64,000 nucleotides of DNA from Spongiibacter pelagi (GTDB taxonomy: Bacteria; Pseudomonadota; Gammaproteobacteria; Pseudomonadales; Spongiibacteraceae): the NCBI RefSeq assembly GCF_014705705.1, contig NZ_JACXLD010000002.1, forward strand, positions 1 to 64,000. The letters run 5' to 3'. The position numbers and the translations under genes are program-made. Under the pieces are notes generated by a model, which had not been told where the DNA came from, made no database searches, and was given only the letters and a program-made list of their open reading frames with translations. Positions 26,909 to 36,569 of the stretch are shown in pieces (the first letter of the stretch is position 1; each line of letters starts with the position of its first letter).

Positions 26909-26941
26909 GGGAAAATTGGTCGGCTGAAGTGGGATTTTCCC
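26909..26941. repeat. 8-bp inverted repeat in the leader of the WS/DGAT gene
   Basis: GGGAAAAT (26909-26916) and its complement (26934-26941) are 17 bp apart, about 34 bp upstream of the start codon. It could be an operator or leader hairpin, but chance is also possible at this size. Confidence 0.35.
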
Positions 26942-26974
26942 GTCATAAAAGCAATAACTAAATGGAGAACGTCG

Positions 26975-28609
26975 ATGAAGCAGTTAGGTGTTATTGACTC
27001 TGCCTTCGTAAATCTGGAGCACCCAAATACCCCGCAACATGTTGGCGGGCTGGGGATTTATGACCCGTCCACCGCGCCGGGTGGCTTTGTGCGCTTTAAG
27101 GGCGTTATCGCCAATTTTGAAAAGCGGCTTAACAAGCACTCCATTTTTCGTTCTCGTTTAGTAACCGTGCCCGGTAATCTTGACCGCCCATACTGGGTGC
27201 AAGACGCCAATTTCGATGTGGAATTTCATATCCGCCATTTGGCCTTGCCGCAGCCCGGTGACTGGCGCCAACTTTGTATATTGATTTCCCGTATTCACGC
27301 CCGGCCTCTCGATATGTCTCGTCCGCTTTGGGAGGCCTATATTATCGAAGGTTTGGATAATATCGCCGGTGTGCCCAAGGGCGGTTTTGCCATTTACACC
27401 AAAATGCACCACTCGCTGGTAGATGGTGCCGGTGGCTCCTCGATTATGTCGGTGATCCACGACCTAGAACCTAATCCGGAGGCGATCCCTGATGCGCCCG
27501 TTGCGGTAACGGTCGACCCCGCTCCCAATTCCTTGTATCTCAATGTGGCTACTGCCATTAATCAGGTGAAGAACTCTGCCAAGATAATTGGTGGTACTTA
27601 CAGCACCCTGAAAGACCTCGGCAAAATGGGCATGGGCATAGCCCAGAAACGAATCCCCGCGCCTTCGATTGCGTCACCACGCACGCGCTTTAACCGTCCG
27701 GTTGGGCCTTACCGTGTGTTTGAAGCTCTAGAGTTTCCACTGGATGAAATCAAGGCGATTAAAAATAAGGCCGATGTCAAAATCAATGATGTGGTGTTGG
27801 CGATCGCCGGTGGTGCCATGCGCCATTATCTTGAACACCACGGTGAATTGCCGGACGATAGTTTGGCGGTTTCTATTCCACTGAATATGCGCACACGCCG
27901 TGAAGCCAACGACGATAACAACCAGATTGGCTCGGTATTTTTGGATGTGCACACCAATATTGCCGACCCGGTAGAACGCATCAAAGCCATTTTCCTGAGT
28001 TCTCAAGATGCCAAGGTATTTGGTGAAAACTCTCCGCTGGTCGATGTCTTGCGTCTGGCTGGGGTATTGCCGCCGGCCTTAACTCGCCCACTGGTGAAAA
28101 CCTATATCAACAATGAGTTAACCCAACATCTGCCGCTGGGCATTAGCTCGGTGGTGACCAATGTGGCGGGGCCGCCATTCCCGATTTATTCAGCGGGTGC
28201 ACAGATGGTGCGTTACTTTGGCATTGGCCTGCTAACACCGGGGGTAGGTCTGTTCCATACTGCCTTTAGTGCCTCGGGCGTACTTACCATGTCGATTTTG
28301 GCCGATCGTGAAATCATGCCTGACCCGGCGTTTTATCGGGAATGTCTGCAAGCCTCTTTCGAAGAACTCTATGAAGCGGTGTGTGGCAAAAAAGCGGCTT
28401 CGGCCAAGGTCGAGAAAAATCCGGCTTCTGCTGATGATGGCGATGCCGCCGATAAGCCCAAAAAACGCGTAAGCAGACGCAGTAGCAGTGCGGCTAAAGG
28501 CAGTATAAAGGCCGAGCCTAAACCGGTGGCGCAAAAAGCCAGAGCTGCAGAATCCACCAGCGCTGATAAACCTAAGGTGGTTTCCTTAAGCTCTGAAAAG
28601 ATGGGATGA
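26975..28609 (+). CDS. Wax ester synthase / acyl-CoA:diacylglycerol acyltransferase (WS/DGAT)
   Basis: 544 residues from ATG 26975, which has GGAG upstream. The catalytic HHxxxDG motif is present as HHSLVDGAG, and the N-terminus (DSAFVNLEHPNTPQHVGGL) and the later conserved NDVVLAIAGGAMRHYL and NVAGPPFP segments match the family. It transfers acyl groups from acyl-CoA to fatty alcohols or diacylglycerol, making wax esters or triacylglycerols. Beyond about residue 471 is a 73-residue tail of Lys, Ala, Ser, Pro and Glu, low in complexity and not part of the usual enzyme. The stop lies 1 bp from the convergent GGDEF gene. Confidence 0.93.
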   Translation: MKQLGVIDSAFVNLEHPNTPQHVGGLGIYDPSTAPGGFVRFKGVIANFEKRLNKHSIFRSRLVTVPGNLDRPYWVQDANFDVEFHIRHLALPQPGDWRQLCILISRIHARPLDMSRPLWEAYIIEGLDNIAGVPKGGFAIYTKMHHSLVDGAGGSSIMSVIHDLEPNPEAIPDAPVAVTVDPAPNSLYLNVATAINQVKNSAKIIGGTYSTLKDLGKMGMGIAQKRIPAPSIASPRTRFNRPVGPYRVFEALEFPLDEIKAIKNKADVKINDVVLAIAGGAMRHYLEHHGELPDDSLAVSIPLNMRTRREANDDNNQIGSVFLDVHTNIADPVERIKAIFLSSQDAKVFGENSPLVDVLRLAGVLPPALTRPLVKTYINNELTQHLPLGISSVVTNVAGPPFPIYSAGAQMVRYFGIGLLTPGVGLFHTAFSASGVLTMSILADREIMPDPAFYRECLQASFEELYEAVCGKKAASAKVEKNPASADDGDAADKPKKRVSRRSSSAAKGSIKAEPKPVAQKARAAESTSADKPKVVSLSSEKMG

Positions 28610-28610
28610 A

Positions 28611-30140
28611 TTAACTGGCGTAAGTTTGGGCCTGATTCCGGCCCAACTCCTTGGCCTTGTACAGGGCAATATCGGCGTGTTTAAACAAGTCGCTACTGGG
28701 CTGATCTTGTTCCGGCGTGATGGCACAAATCCCCGCACTACAGGTCAGTATTTTTTCTTTGTTGTTACCGGCATGTTCAATCCCAGCGCGACGCAGCCGC
28801 TCCAGCAATTTTTGAGTGAGTTGCTCGGCGGTTTCAGTGCGCTGGGCCATCAGTAAAACCGAAAACTCCTCGCCCCCGGTTCGGCACACTACATCGGTAT
28901 CTCGCGCAAAGACTTCCCTAAGCAGGCTGGCAAATTTCTGCAGTGCAACATCACCGGCATCGTGGCCATAGGTGTCGTTGTACTGCTTGAAAAAGTCCAG
29001 ATCGAACATAATCAGAATCACAGGTAGCACCTTGCGCTGGGCCAAATCCCATTGGTAACGCAGACGCTCCTGAAACAGGCGGCGGTTGCCAATACCCGTT
29101 AAGGCATCGGTATAGGAAATGGTTTCCAGTTGCTGGGTGTGTTCCTGCACATGGCGCAGCAGTTCGTTGCACTCATTGACCAGTTTGCCAATTTCATCTT
29201 TATGCGGGTAATTGAGCACTTGTTGATAATTGCTGTGCTGACGAATTTGCCGCATTTTGGCCGAGAGCCGGTTGATAGGCCCCAGTATTTCTCGGTACAT
29301 CACTAGCAGTATCAAGATCAGGCTACAGATAAAAAAGATCAGGAACACGATAAGCTGTTTAGAAAAGGCCCGAGATTCAAAGTTGCGAGGATCGGTATCG
29401 AAGCGGAGATAAAGCACTTCTTGCTGATTGTCACCGTGAAAAATAGAGTACAGCGTATTCGCAGTGCTGCGTCGGCCCAGCTCAGTGTGATCGCGTTTCA
29501 GCGCGGCGCTTAACTCAGCGTGGTCAGCAAGTTCAGTCACCTTAAAATCCAGCCGCGAGGCAAATTCACTAATCAGCTCCGGGGTCAGTCGCAATACACC
29601 AATAAAAACCTGCGGTAAGTTTGGGTCTTGCCACTGCGTCAGGCCACCGGCATACATAACCGGCCCTTGAGTTTCACTGAGTAAAAAGCCAGATAGGGTT
29701 TCATCGACCTTCAGTTTAGAACCAAGTTTGCGAAATATTTCTTGGGCCAGTGGCTTGGTCTCGTCAAGGTCTTGTGCCGTACTGCGTTCGCCTTGGCGAA
29801 TATCCAGACTATTGCCTTGGCTGTCGGCCAAAATGAAAAAATCCAATCCTTCCCAGCCGGCAATTTTGGCAAATTCAGGTAGCGTTGATCGCCAGTCGAT
29901 GTGATCGGGTAAGGAAAACAGTAGTTTTGCCGTGTGATAAACCCGGTCAACACGTTGCTCAAGGTGTTCGCGCTGGTTGGTAAGGTGGGTATGAAAGCGC
30001 TTGATATCACGCTGGTCGGCACGATGTTCTATGGCTAATTGATTCGGAATTTCCACCCGTGCCCGATAGGCAAGCGAACCCGCAATGCTGATACACAGCA
30101 CCGAGCTCCAGAAAAAAGCGGTGGTGGTAGAAATCTTCAT
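28611..30140 (-). CDS. Diguanylate cyclase with membrane sensor region
   Basis: 509 residues from ATG 30140. An N-terminal membrane helix, a periplasmic sensor region of about 220 residues, a second helix (IVFLIFFICSLILILLVMY), a HAMP-like linker and a C-terminal GGDEF domain follow each other. The active site is GGEEF, and an intact inhibitory site (RDTD five residues upstream) lies before it. It likely makes cyclic di-GMP and is product-inhibited. The periplasmic part is probably a Cache-type domain; its ligand is unknown. Confidence 0.9.
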   Translation of the reverse strand: MKISTTTAFFWSSVLCISIAGSLAYRARVEIPNQLAIEHRADQRDIKRFHTHLTNQREHLEQRVDRVYHTAKLLFSLPDHIDWRSTLPEFAKIAGWEGLDFFILADSQGNSLDIRQGERSTAQDLDETKPLAQEIFRKLGSKLKVDETLSGFLLSETQGPVMYAGGLTQWQDPNLPQVFIGVLRLTPELISEFASRLDFKVTELADHAELSAALKRDHTELGRRSTANTLYSIFHGDNQQEVLYLRFDTDPRNFESRAFSKQLIVFLIFFICSLILILLVMYREILGPINRLSAKMRQIRQHSNYQQVLNYPHKDEIGKLVNECNELLRHVQEHTQQLETISYTDALTGIGNRRLFQERLRYQWDLAQRKVLPVILIMFDLDFFKQYNDTYGHDAGDVALQKFASLLREVFARDTDVVCRTGGEEFSVLLMAQRTETAEQLTQKLLERLRRAGIEHAGNNKEKILTCSAGICAITPEQDQPSSDLFKHADIALYKAKELGRNQAQTYAS

Positions 30141-30293
30141 TACAAACCCAATTAGATGTGCAATTGTACGATGCAGTGCACGGTACGGCGCGTTACCATT
30201 TGATGAAATGATGAGGGGCAATTCAGGCCCTGTCTATTATCGAATATACTGAGGCCGATTAGGTTTCAGTTTTGTTACGCAAAAGAGGTTCAC

Positions 30294-31154
30294 ATGAGTT
30301 TTCAGCCCCGCCGTTCGGTGTTGTATATGCCGGGTTCTAATGCCCGCGCATTGGAAAAGGCCAAAAGCCTAGATGCCGATGTGCTGATTTTGGATTTGGA
30401 AGATGCGGTCGCTCCCGGCCAAAAAGATGTAGCCCGGGAGCAAGTGTTGGCGGCGGTAACGGCTGGCGGCTACGGTAAGCGTGAACTGGTTGTGCGGGTA
30501 AATGGTTTTGATACGCCTTGGGGCCGCAAGGATATTGAGTGCTTTGCCAAAGCGCCGATTCAAGCGCTGTGTTTGCCCAAGGTGGAATCTGCCGCCGAAG
30601 TGTTGGCGGTAACCCAGGTATTGCAGCAAGCGGGTGCACCAAAGGATTTGGCATTGTGGACAATGGCGGAAACACCGCGCGGTATTTTAGCGATTGATGA
30701 AATTGCCGGGGCGCATCCACGCATGGCGGCGATTGTGCTGGGCACCTCGGATTTAGCTAAAGATCTCCGCGTTCCTCATACTCCCACTCGACTCGGTTTG
30801 CTGAGCTCACTGGGCTTATGTGTATTGGCAGCGCGGGCGCATGGTTTGGATGTGCTGGATGGCGTGCATCTTGATCTTGAGGACGATGCAGGACTAGAAC
30901 TGGCCTGTCAGCAAGGCGTGGAGTTGGGGTTTGATGGCAAGACCTTGATTCATCCTCGGCAGATTCCGGCGGCAAATTCCGCATTCTCACCAACCGAGGC
31001 GGCGATTGCTCGTGCACAAAAAGTCAGTGCGGCTTGGGAACAGGCGCAAAGCGAAGGCAAGGGCGTCGTGCTGGTAGACGGCAAATTGGTGGAAGCCCTC
31101 CATGTAGAAGAGGCTTTGCGGGTGTTGGCCATTGCCGATGCCATGAAGGCTTAA
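30294..31154 (+). CDS. HpcH/HpaI-family CoA-ester lyase (CitE-like)
   Basis: 286 residues with the CitE/MclA type TIM-barrel. RRSVLYMPGSNARALEKA begins the protein, followed by the DADVLILDLEDAV substrate/metal region, then the Arg in LVVRVNGFDTPWG, and LCLPKVES. Such enzymes cleave or form bonds in CoA esters such as malyl-CoA or citramalyl-CoA. The substrate cannot be set from sequence. It stands alone, convergent with the YheT-like gene. Confidence 0.9.
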   Translation: MSFQPRRSVLYMPGSNARALEKAKSLDADVLILDLEDAVAPGQKDVAREQVLAAVTAGGYGKRELVVRVNGFDTPWGRKDIECFAKAPIQALCLPKVESAAEVLAVTQVLQQAGAPKDLALWTMAETPRGILAIDEIAGAHPRMAAIVLGTSDLAKDLRVPHTPTRLGLLSSLGLCVLAARAHGLDVLDGVHLDLEDDAGLELACQQGVELGFDGKTLIHPRQIPAANSAFSPTEAAIARAQKVSAAWEQAQSEGKGVVLVDGKLVEALHVEEALRVLAIADAMKA

Positions 31155-31163
31155 ACAAGAGTT

Positions 31164-31192
31164 AAGACCCGCTTACTGCCGGGTCGCTTTTT
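31164..31192 (+). terminator. Terminator between CoA-ester lyase and YheT-like genes
   Basis: A 6-bp stem GACCCG/CGGGTC (31166-31171 with 31180-31185), followed on the plus strand by GCTTTTTC. It begins 12 bp after the lyase stop. Confidence 0.75.
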
Positions 31193-32202
31193 CAAACCGC
31201 TTCTGTTGTCATTTTTTGCTTTGCACCTTGGTGGCGGGCAAGCGAGATCAATTCCAATACGCGCTGATCAATCCAGCTATCCAGACGATAGTTTGCGACA
31301 AAGCCGCAGTGGCCACCGTATTCGGTCAGCTCAATTTCCAATTGCGGGTTTTCTGGCAGGCTGCTGAAATCCTCGGCCAGAATCATCGGGTCATCTTTGG
31401 CGCTAATGATATGTGCCCGCCGCGATAGATTTGCCAAAGCATCGCCTTTTAGCGCGTAACCATTTAAGTAATCTTCGGTATCTTCAAAGGGCGTGTGATG
31501 GGGCACAAAATGCTGATTCATACCGCGCAGGCTTTTTTCTTCAAGCATGGCTTTTCCTGCCGCCGTTTCCGGGTATAGCGCCAGCTTTTTGCCCAAAGAG
31601 CGTTTCCATTTACGAATAAAATATTTCTCGTACACCCACCAGCCTTGCTCGAGGGCGTGCATGGTTTTTACCGGGTCGACCACCGGGCAAATGCCAATGC
31701 TGTAATCGAGTTTGATTTTGTCTTGTTCGCCGGCGGCGGCAATACGTAGCGCGAAATTACCACCGAGAGAAAAGCCGGCCAGAAAATTCCAGTCGTGGGG
31801 GTAGGTGGCTTGAATCTGGGCGATGGCGTTTAAAACCTCATCTATTCGCACCGAGTGGAATAGCTCGCGATTCAAGTGGTGGCTGTCGCCATGATCGCGC
31901 AAGTTCAGCCGGAAGATTTCATAGCCAGCGTTATACAGCGTGCCGCCCAAGGTCAGCAAATAGGTGGATTGGCTACTGCCTTCCCAACCGTGAATCAGAA
32001 TTACCAGCCCTTTGCTGCGAGTGGGCTGTGCGCTGTGTTCGCCCAGCAGTTGCACACCGTCGCCGCAGTCAATTACCACGGATTTGCTGGCGTTCTGCAT
32101 GGCCTGATAGTGGCGGCGCTTGAAAATTTTACGCAGCTTGGTCGATGCGAGAATCGATTGAGCGTGGGGATTCTGTAGAGCAGGCGGTGGAATAAAACTC
32201 AT
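31192..32202 (-). CDS. Alpha/beta hydrolase, YheT-like
   Basis: 336 residues. The nucleophile elbow is FLAGFSLGGNFALR, the oxyanion region is LIHGWEGSSQSTYLL, and the catalytic His is in EYGGHCGFV near the C-terminus. This is the YheT/ABHD1-3 family of esterases; in the animal relatives the substrates are phospholipids or esters. The substrate here is unknown. Confidence 0.88.
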   Translation of the reverse strand: MSFIPPPALQNPHAQSILASTKLRKIFKRRHYQAMQNASKSVVIDCGDGVQLLGEHSAQPTRSKGLVILIHGWEGSSQSTYLLTLGGTLYNAGYEIFRLNLRDHGDSHHLNRELFHSVRIDEVLNAIAQIQATYPHDWNFLAGFSLGGNFALRIAAAGEQDKIKLDYSIGICPVVDPVKTMHALEQGWWVYEKYFIRKWKRSLGKKLALYPETAAGKAMLEEKSLRGMNQHFVPHHTPFEDTEDYLNGYALKGDALANLSRRAHIISAKDDPMILAEDFSSLPENPQLEIELTEYGGHCGFVANYRLDSWIDQRVLELISLARHQGAKQKMTTEAV

Positions 32203-32382
32203 GGCAATCTAAGGTAAGGTGAATTTGGCCAAGCATAAAGCAATGGGGTGGTGGCTTCTAATACATTCGGCCGATGTTTACTCGGCCCCTGAAAACCTGA
32301 AACTGAACATTAGACACTGCAAATCGCATTATTCTTCCATTTTGTATGTCTTTGTTAATTTTGAATTCACGGGAAAACATGT

Positions 32383-32787
32383 ATGTCCTATGCCCAACTC
32401 GCGCTGGAAGCCAGTCGCAATTCTGGAAAGTATGCCTCAGCAGGGGATAAAGAAAATTGGTTGGCGCTGTTTGCCGAGGATGCCGTGGTTTGCGATCCGG
32501 TGGGCAAGTCGCCCCTCGACCAGAGCGGGGAAGGGCATCGTGGTAAGGCCGCTATCGCCGCCTTTTGGGATAATGTGATTGCCGCTGGCAGTATGGATTT
32601 TCAGATTGTGTCGTCATTTCCTGCCGGTGATGAATGTATCAATGTGGTGAAGGTCGTGAACACCTATGAAGGCGGTTTGAGTGTCACGGTGGATATGGCG
32701 GTGCTTTATCAGGCAAATGCCGAAGGGAAAATTTGTTCCTTACGCGCTTATTGGGACTACGATGCTGTCACCAGCCAGTTAGGCTAA
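32383..32787 (+). CDS. NTF2-like/SnoaL-like small protein
   Basis: 134 residues with the NTF2 cone fold features: an N-terminal helix, LFAEDAVVCDPVGKSP, and the central RAYWDYDAVT end. It resembles steroid delta-isomerase-like and SnoaL-type proteins, many of which bind small hydrophobic ligands. An isomerase or cyclase activity is possible, but the catalytic residues could not be matched with certainty. Confidence 0.8.
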   Translation: MSYAQLALEASRNSGKYASAGDKENWLALFAEDAVVCDPVGKSPLDQSGEGHRGKAAIAAFWDNVIAAGSMDFQIVSSFPAGDECINVVKVVNTYEGGLSVTVDMAVLYQANAEGKICSLRAYWDYDAVTSQLG

Positions 32788-32841
32788 TTTTTGTTTAGTC
32801 CAGAAATTGTCTATTCCTGAAATATCTATTCCTTAAATAAT

Positions 32842-32867
32842 AAAAAAGGCCAGCAACTGCTGACCTT
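32842..32867 (-). terminator. Terminator after the TonB receptor
   Basis: A 10-bp stem (32846-32855 with 32858-32867) with one G-T wobble and a 2-base spacer is followed on the minus strand by TTTTTTATT. It lies about 22 bp after the receptor's stop. Confidence 0.75.
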
Positions 32868-32888
32868 GTACTGTGAGCCTGATGCGAC

Positions 32889-35087
32889 TTAAAAACTCAG
32901 GCTGGCCTCAACGCCGTAAGTTCTTGGGTCGCCGTAGTAGTTCACCGCATAACCCGCTTGGGTGAAGGGAATACCATTTAGGCGGTATTCTTCATCGGTG
33001 AGATTTTTACCCCACAGGGCCATTTCCAAGCGCGTATTTCCTTTGCCCAAGGCAATTTCCGACAAGCTGATACGGGCATTAACCACTTCAAAGGCCTCAA
33101 CCGTAGTCAGCGCTGCGGCGTCTTTATCGTGGTAGACATCAAAATCATCGGTGTAAGACCAATCTACCCGCGCACTAAACTCACCCGCGCTCAAGTTGCG
33201 TACATACTCAAGACCAACACTGGCTTTCTGCTCTGGGGTATAGGGAAATTTCGCCGAGTCTTTAATGTCCATGCCATAGGAGATGAACTCGTCGTATTCC
33301 GCATCCAGATAGCCGTAATTGACGTTCAGATTTAAGCCCTCGGCCAGTGCCGCCAAGATTTCAATTTCCAAGCCTTGGATGGTGGCTTGACCGGCGTTTT
33401 GAATCTGCGAGTACCCGGACGCGCCGACAAATTCAGAAAGCTGCAAATCTTCGATATCGTTTTGGAACAAGGCGATATTGGATTGCAGGCGCTGATTAAA
33501 GCTGCGCGCTTTCATACCCAGCTCGTAGGACGTCACTGTTTCCTCGTCGTAAGGGGTTTGGGCAATAGCGGCCGTGTCAGCTTCGCCATTAAAACCGCCG
33601 GATTTCCAACCCTGTGCCGCCTTGGCGTAAACACTCACGTCTTCCTGAAGCTGATAGCTAATAATCAGGCTGGGCGTGGTATTCGACCACGTTTCATTAC
33701 TGGTGGTGTAGGGCAGCAGTGTGACATCGCTGGCCAAGTTAATGCCGGTGAGCGCGTCATCGCTATAGGCCAGCACGTGCTCGATATACTGATCTTTTTC
33801 TTCCTCGGTCCAGCGCAGGCCGGCGCTCAGCGTTAATTGCTCGGTGATATGCCAGTCCGCCTGACCAAAGATAGCGATCGAGGTACTTTCACTGCCGTAG
33901 AAATTATTAATGCGGTTATTGGTTGCGGTGGGGGCCGTGGGAGGGTTCGCCGGGCCGTAGGCAAAGTAGGGGTTGTCGATATCGGCTTTTTCATTGAAGT
34001 AGAACAGGCCGCCAACAATATCGACACTGCCAATGCTGCCTACCAACTGGAACTCCTGGGATAACTGCTCATGCTCCACGTGGCGCTCCGCATGGAAGCC
34101 GGTGAAATCGCTGCCGTCGTAGTCATTGCTATCATCAAATGACATTTCACGCAGGGCGGTAATCGATTTCAGCATCATATCGCCCATATCGTAGCTGATA
34201 TGTAGAGCATGGCCGTTGTTCTCTGATTTGTCGTATTTTACGCCGTTAACTGCTCCATTTTTACGGCGCTCGGTTTTGCTGCCTGCTGGTTCGTATTGCG
34301 GGAAAGAAGGGGTGTTATCTTTGTTGGCCCAATCGTAGGTGTAATAAATTTCCAGTGCTTCACTGAGTTGATAAGCGGCGGCCAAACGCGCGGCGGTGGA
34401 ATCCAGTTCTTTGAATTTATCAGCGGCTTGGGGATCAACCGAGGTGTTGTTGTAGAAGCCGTCGCGATCCTTTTTTGACACGGCGACATTGACGCGTAAT
34501 TGCTCGGCCAACACGCCGCTATCAATACTTACAAAGCCTTCGGTATAGCCGAAATTGCCGCCGCCAATTTTTACGGTGCCGGCAAACTCGTCGCCCGGTT
34601 TGCGGGTGACCAAATTCACTGCGCCGCCGACCGTGTTTTTACCGTAAAGCGTCCCTTGCGGACCGCGCAGAATTTCTATGCGCTCCAGTTCGGCAACATC
34701 AAAAATACCACCCACGTTTTTCGCGATGAATACGCCGTCCATATAGATGCCGACGGTGGGTTCCCAAGTGATCGCTGGGTTGACGGTGACCGAACCGCGA
34801 ATACCGATGGTGGCGCCGGTGCTACCACCGGGGGATTCGGCAATTTGTACATTGGGTACGTAATTGCTGACATCTTCAATATCGGCAATGCCCTGATCTT
34901 TTAGCGCTTGGGCATCAAAGGCGGAGATGGAAATGGGGGTTTCTTGCAGATTTTGTTCGCGCTTTTGCGCGGTCACCAGTACTTCTTCTAGTACGGGTTT
35001 GGCGTCTTGGGCGAGAGTGTGTCCACTTGTTACGACACCGGCTACAGCAATGGCAATAGCCAGCGGTGTTTTCTTGCTTATTATCAT
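32889..35087 (-). CDS. TonB-dependent outer-membrane receptor
   Basis: 732 residues. A signal peptide ending near HTLAQD precedes a TonB box-like EEVLVTAQK, a plug domain (QETPISISAFDAQALKDQG ... RGPQGTLYGKNTVGGAVNL) and a C-terminal 22-strand barrel that ends in Phe. It uses the proton gradient through TonB-ExbBD to import a ligand. The EEVLVTAQK head and plug type are common in receptors of lipid- and steroid-using marine bacteria, but the substrate is not defined. The next gene upstream, a co-oriented acyl-CoA dehydrogenase, is separated by its own terminator. Confidence 0.93.
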   Translation of the reverse strand: MIISKKTPLAIAIAVAGVVTSGHTLAQDAKPVLEEVLVTAQKREQNLQETPISISAFDAQALKDQGIADIEDVSNYVPNVQIAESPGGSTGATIGIRGSVTVNPAITWEPTVGIYMDGVFIAKNVGGIFDVAELERIEILRGPQGTLYGKNTVGGAVNLVTRKPGDEFAGTVKIGGGNFGYTEGFVSIDSGVLAEQLRVNVAVSKKDRDGFYNNTSVDPQAADKFKELDSTAARLAAAYQLSEALEIYYTYDWANKDNTPSFPQYEPAGSKTERRKNGAVNGVKYDKSENNGHALHISYDMGDMMLKSITALREMSFDDSNDYDGSDFTGFHAERHVEHEQLSQEFQLVGSIGSVDIVGGLFYFNEKADIDNPYFAYGPANPPTAPTATNNRINNFYGSESTSIAIFGQADWHITEQLTLSAGLRWTEEEKDQYIEHVLAYSDDALTGINLASDVTLLPYTTSNETWSNTTPSLIISYQLQEDVSVYAKAAQGWKSGGFNGEADTAAIAQTPYDEETVTSYELGMKARSFNQRLQSNIALFQNDIEDLQLSEFVGASGYSQIQNAGQATIQGLEIEILAALAEGLNLNVNYGYLDAEYDEFISYGMDIKDSAKFPYTPEQKASVGLEYVRNLSAGEFSARVDWSYTDDFDVYHDKDAAALTTVEAFEVVNARISLSEIALGKGNTRLEMALWGKNLTDEEYRLNGIPFTQAGYAVNYYGDPRTYGVEASLSF

Positions 35088-35213
35088 TGGGCGTTTCCCC
35101 GTTTTATTAGTATGAGCAAAGAAGATAGTAAAAGTCTGGAGATTATCCAGCCATCCTTGTTTGGGATTAGGCTTGGGATCAAATTTGAGCTTGTGAAAAG
35201 TGATCTATTAGGC

Positions 35214-35242
35214 AAAAAAAGCCACTCGAATGAGTGGCTTTG
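35214..35242 (-). terminator. Terminator after the acyl-CoA dehydrogenase
   Basis: AAAGCCACTC ATTC GAGTGGCTTT is followed by further T on the minus strand. The 8-bp stem has a 4-base loop and begins about 22 bp after the stop codon of the dehydrogenase gene. Confidence 0.85.
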
Positions 35243-35262
35243 GAAGGTAGAAAAGGGGGAGC

Positions 35263-36411
35263 TTATTTCAGCAGGTCGCGGCCGATAATCAGTTTCATGA
35301 TCTCATTGGTGCCGGCGTAAATTCGCTGAACGCGAGAGTCGGCAAAGGCGCGGGCAACGGGGTATTCCCACATAAAGCCATAGCCGCCGTGCAACTGCAG
35401 ACATTCATCAATCAATTTGCACTGCAAATCCGTAGACAGCAGCTTAATTTTTGCGGCGGTCACCGAGTCCAGTTTTTCGTCTACGTGCAGCTCAAGACAG
35501 CGGTCGAGAAATACCTGACAAGAAGTCAGTTCGGTTTCCATTTCCGCCAGTTTGAACTGGGTGTTTTGGAAGGTCGCAATTTCTTTGCCGAAGGCTTTGC
35601 GCTCTTTAACGTAGTTAATGGTTTGTTCCAGAGTCGCCGTGGCATTGGATACGGCGGTCAGAGACACGCTCAAACGCTCCTGTGGCAAATCTTGCATCAG
35701 GTACACAAACCCCATGCCTTCTTCGCCCAGCAGTTGATCTTTGCTGACGCGAACGTCTTGGAAGAACAGCTCAGAGGTGTCTTGGGCTTTCATGCCGATT
35801 TTTTCAAGATTGGTGCCCTTGCTGAAACCGGGGGTGCCGTCCTCAACTAGGAACAGGCTGATGCCTTTGGCACCGGCGCTGGCATCGGTTTTGGCAACCA
35901 CAATTACAAGATTGGCGAGCTGACCATTGGTGATAAAGGTTTTGGAGCCGTTGATGATGTAGTCATCGCCGTCTTTCACCGCGGTGGTTTTAATACCCTG
36001 CAGGTCAGAACCCGCGCCGGGCTCGGTCATGGCAATAGCCATAATGGTTTCGCCGCTGACGCAGCCGGGCAGGTATTGTTCTTTCTGCGCCTGCGTACCG
36101 TAGCGCACCACATAAGGTACGGCGATATCCGAGTGCAAGCTCCAGCCGATACCGGTCAGGCCTGCATAGCCCACTTCTTCCGTCACAATCGCGTTGTAGC
36201 GGAAATCTGCGCCAACACCACCAAACTCTTCCGGTACGGTTGGGCTGAGGAAACCTTGTTCGCCGGCTTTGATCCACAGTTGGCGATCTACGTGGCCGTC
36301 TTTTTCCCACTGGTGGTGGAATGGGGTGGCTTCGGTTTCAAGAAATTTGCGTACCGAGGTACGGAACATTTCATGTTCTTCTTCGTAAACAGTTCTTGGA
36401 ATAGTGCTCAC
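35263..36411 (-). CDS. Acyl-CoA dehydrogenase
   Basis: 382 residues from a GTG start with AGGAGA upstream. It has the FAD-enzyme features AMTEPGAGSDLQGIKT (FAD and substrate loop), GSKTFITNGQ, and a C-terminal helical domain with LQLHGGYGFMWEYPV and the RIYAGTNEIM signature. The catalytic Glu is expected in this last motif region. It introduces the first double bond of beta-oxidation or acts in side-chain degradation; chain length cannot be told. It passes electrons to ETF. Confidence 0.94.
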   Translation of the reverse strand: MSTIPRTVYEEEHEMFRTSVRKFLETEATPFHHQWEKDGHVDRQLWIKAGEQGFLSPTVPEEFGGVGADFRYNAIVTEEVGYAGLTGIGWSLHSDIAVPYVVRYGTQAQKEQYLPGCVSGETIMAIAMTEPGAGSDLQGIKTTAVKDGDDYIINGSKTFITNGQLANLVIVVAKTDASAGAKGISLFLVEDGTPGFSKGTNLEKIGMKAQDTSELFFQDVRVSKDQLLGEEGMGFVYLMQDLPQERLSVSLTAVSNATATLEQTINYVKERKAFGKEIATFQNTQFKLAEMETELTSCQVFLDRCLELHVDEKLDSVTAAKIKLLSTDLQCKLIDECLQLHGGYGFMWEYPVARAFADSRVQRIYAGTNEIMKLIIGRDLLK

Positions 36412-36569
36412 AGCGGGTCTCCTAATTGGTCTAGCTAGAGATAAAGTGGCTCAATGTTATCAGTACGCACATGACGGTGAAACGGTTTTGAATTCCCAAA
36501 TTTGATGCTGAAGGCCGCTGCGGTTAAAGTTCTGGGCCTAAATTTTATCGATTCTGCCTGATTAGAGTT

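Noticed and set aside
36422-36434. A 13-base CTAATTGGTCTAG also found at 63685-63697, upstream of the acyl-CoA dehydrogenase and of the last gene
   Set aside because: Some shared 13-mers are expected by chance in 64 kb, and the two sites are in different contexts, so no common regulator is claimed.
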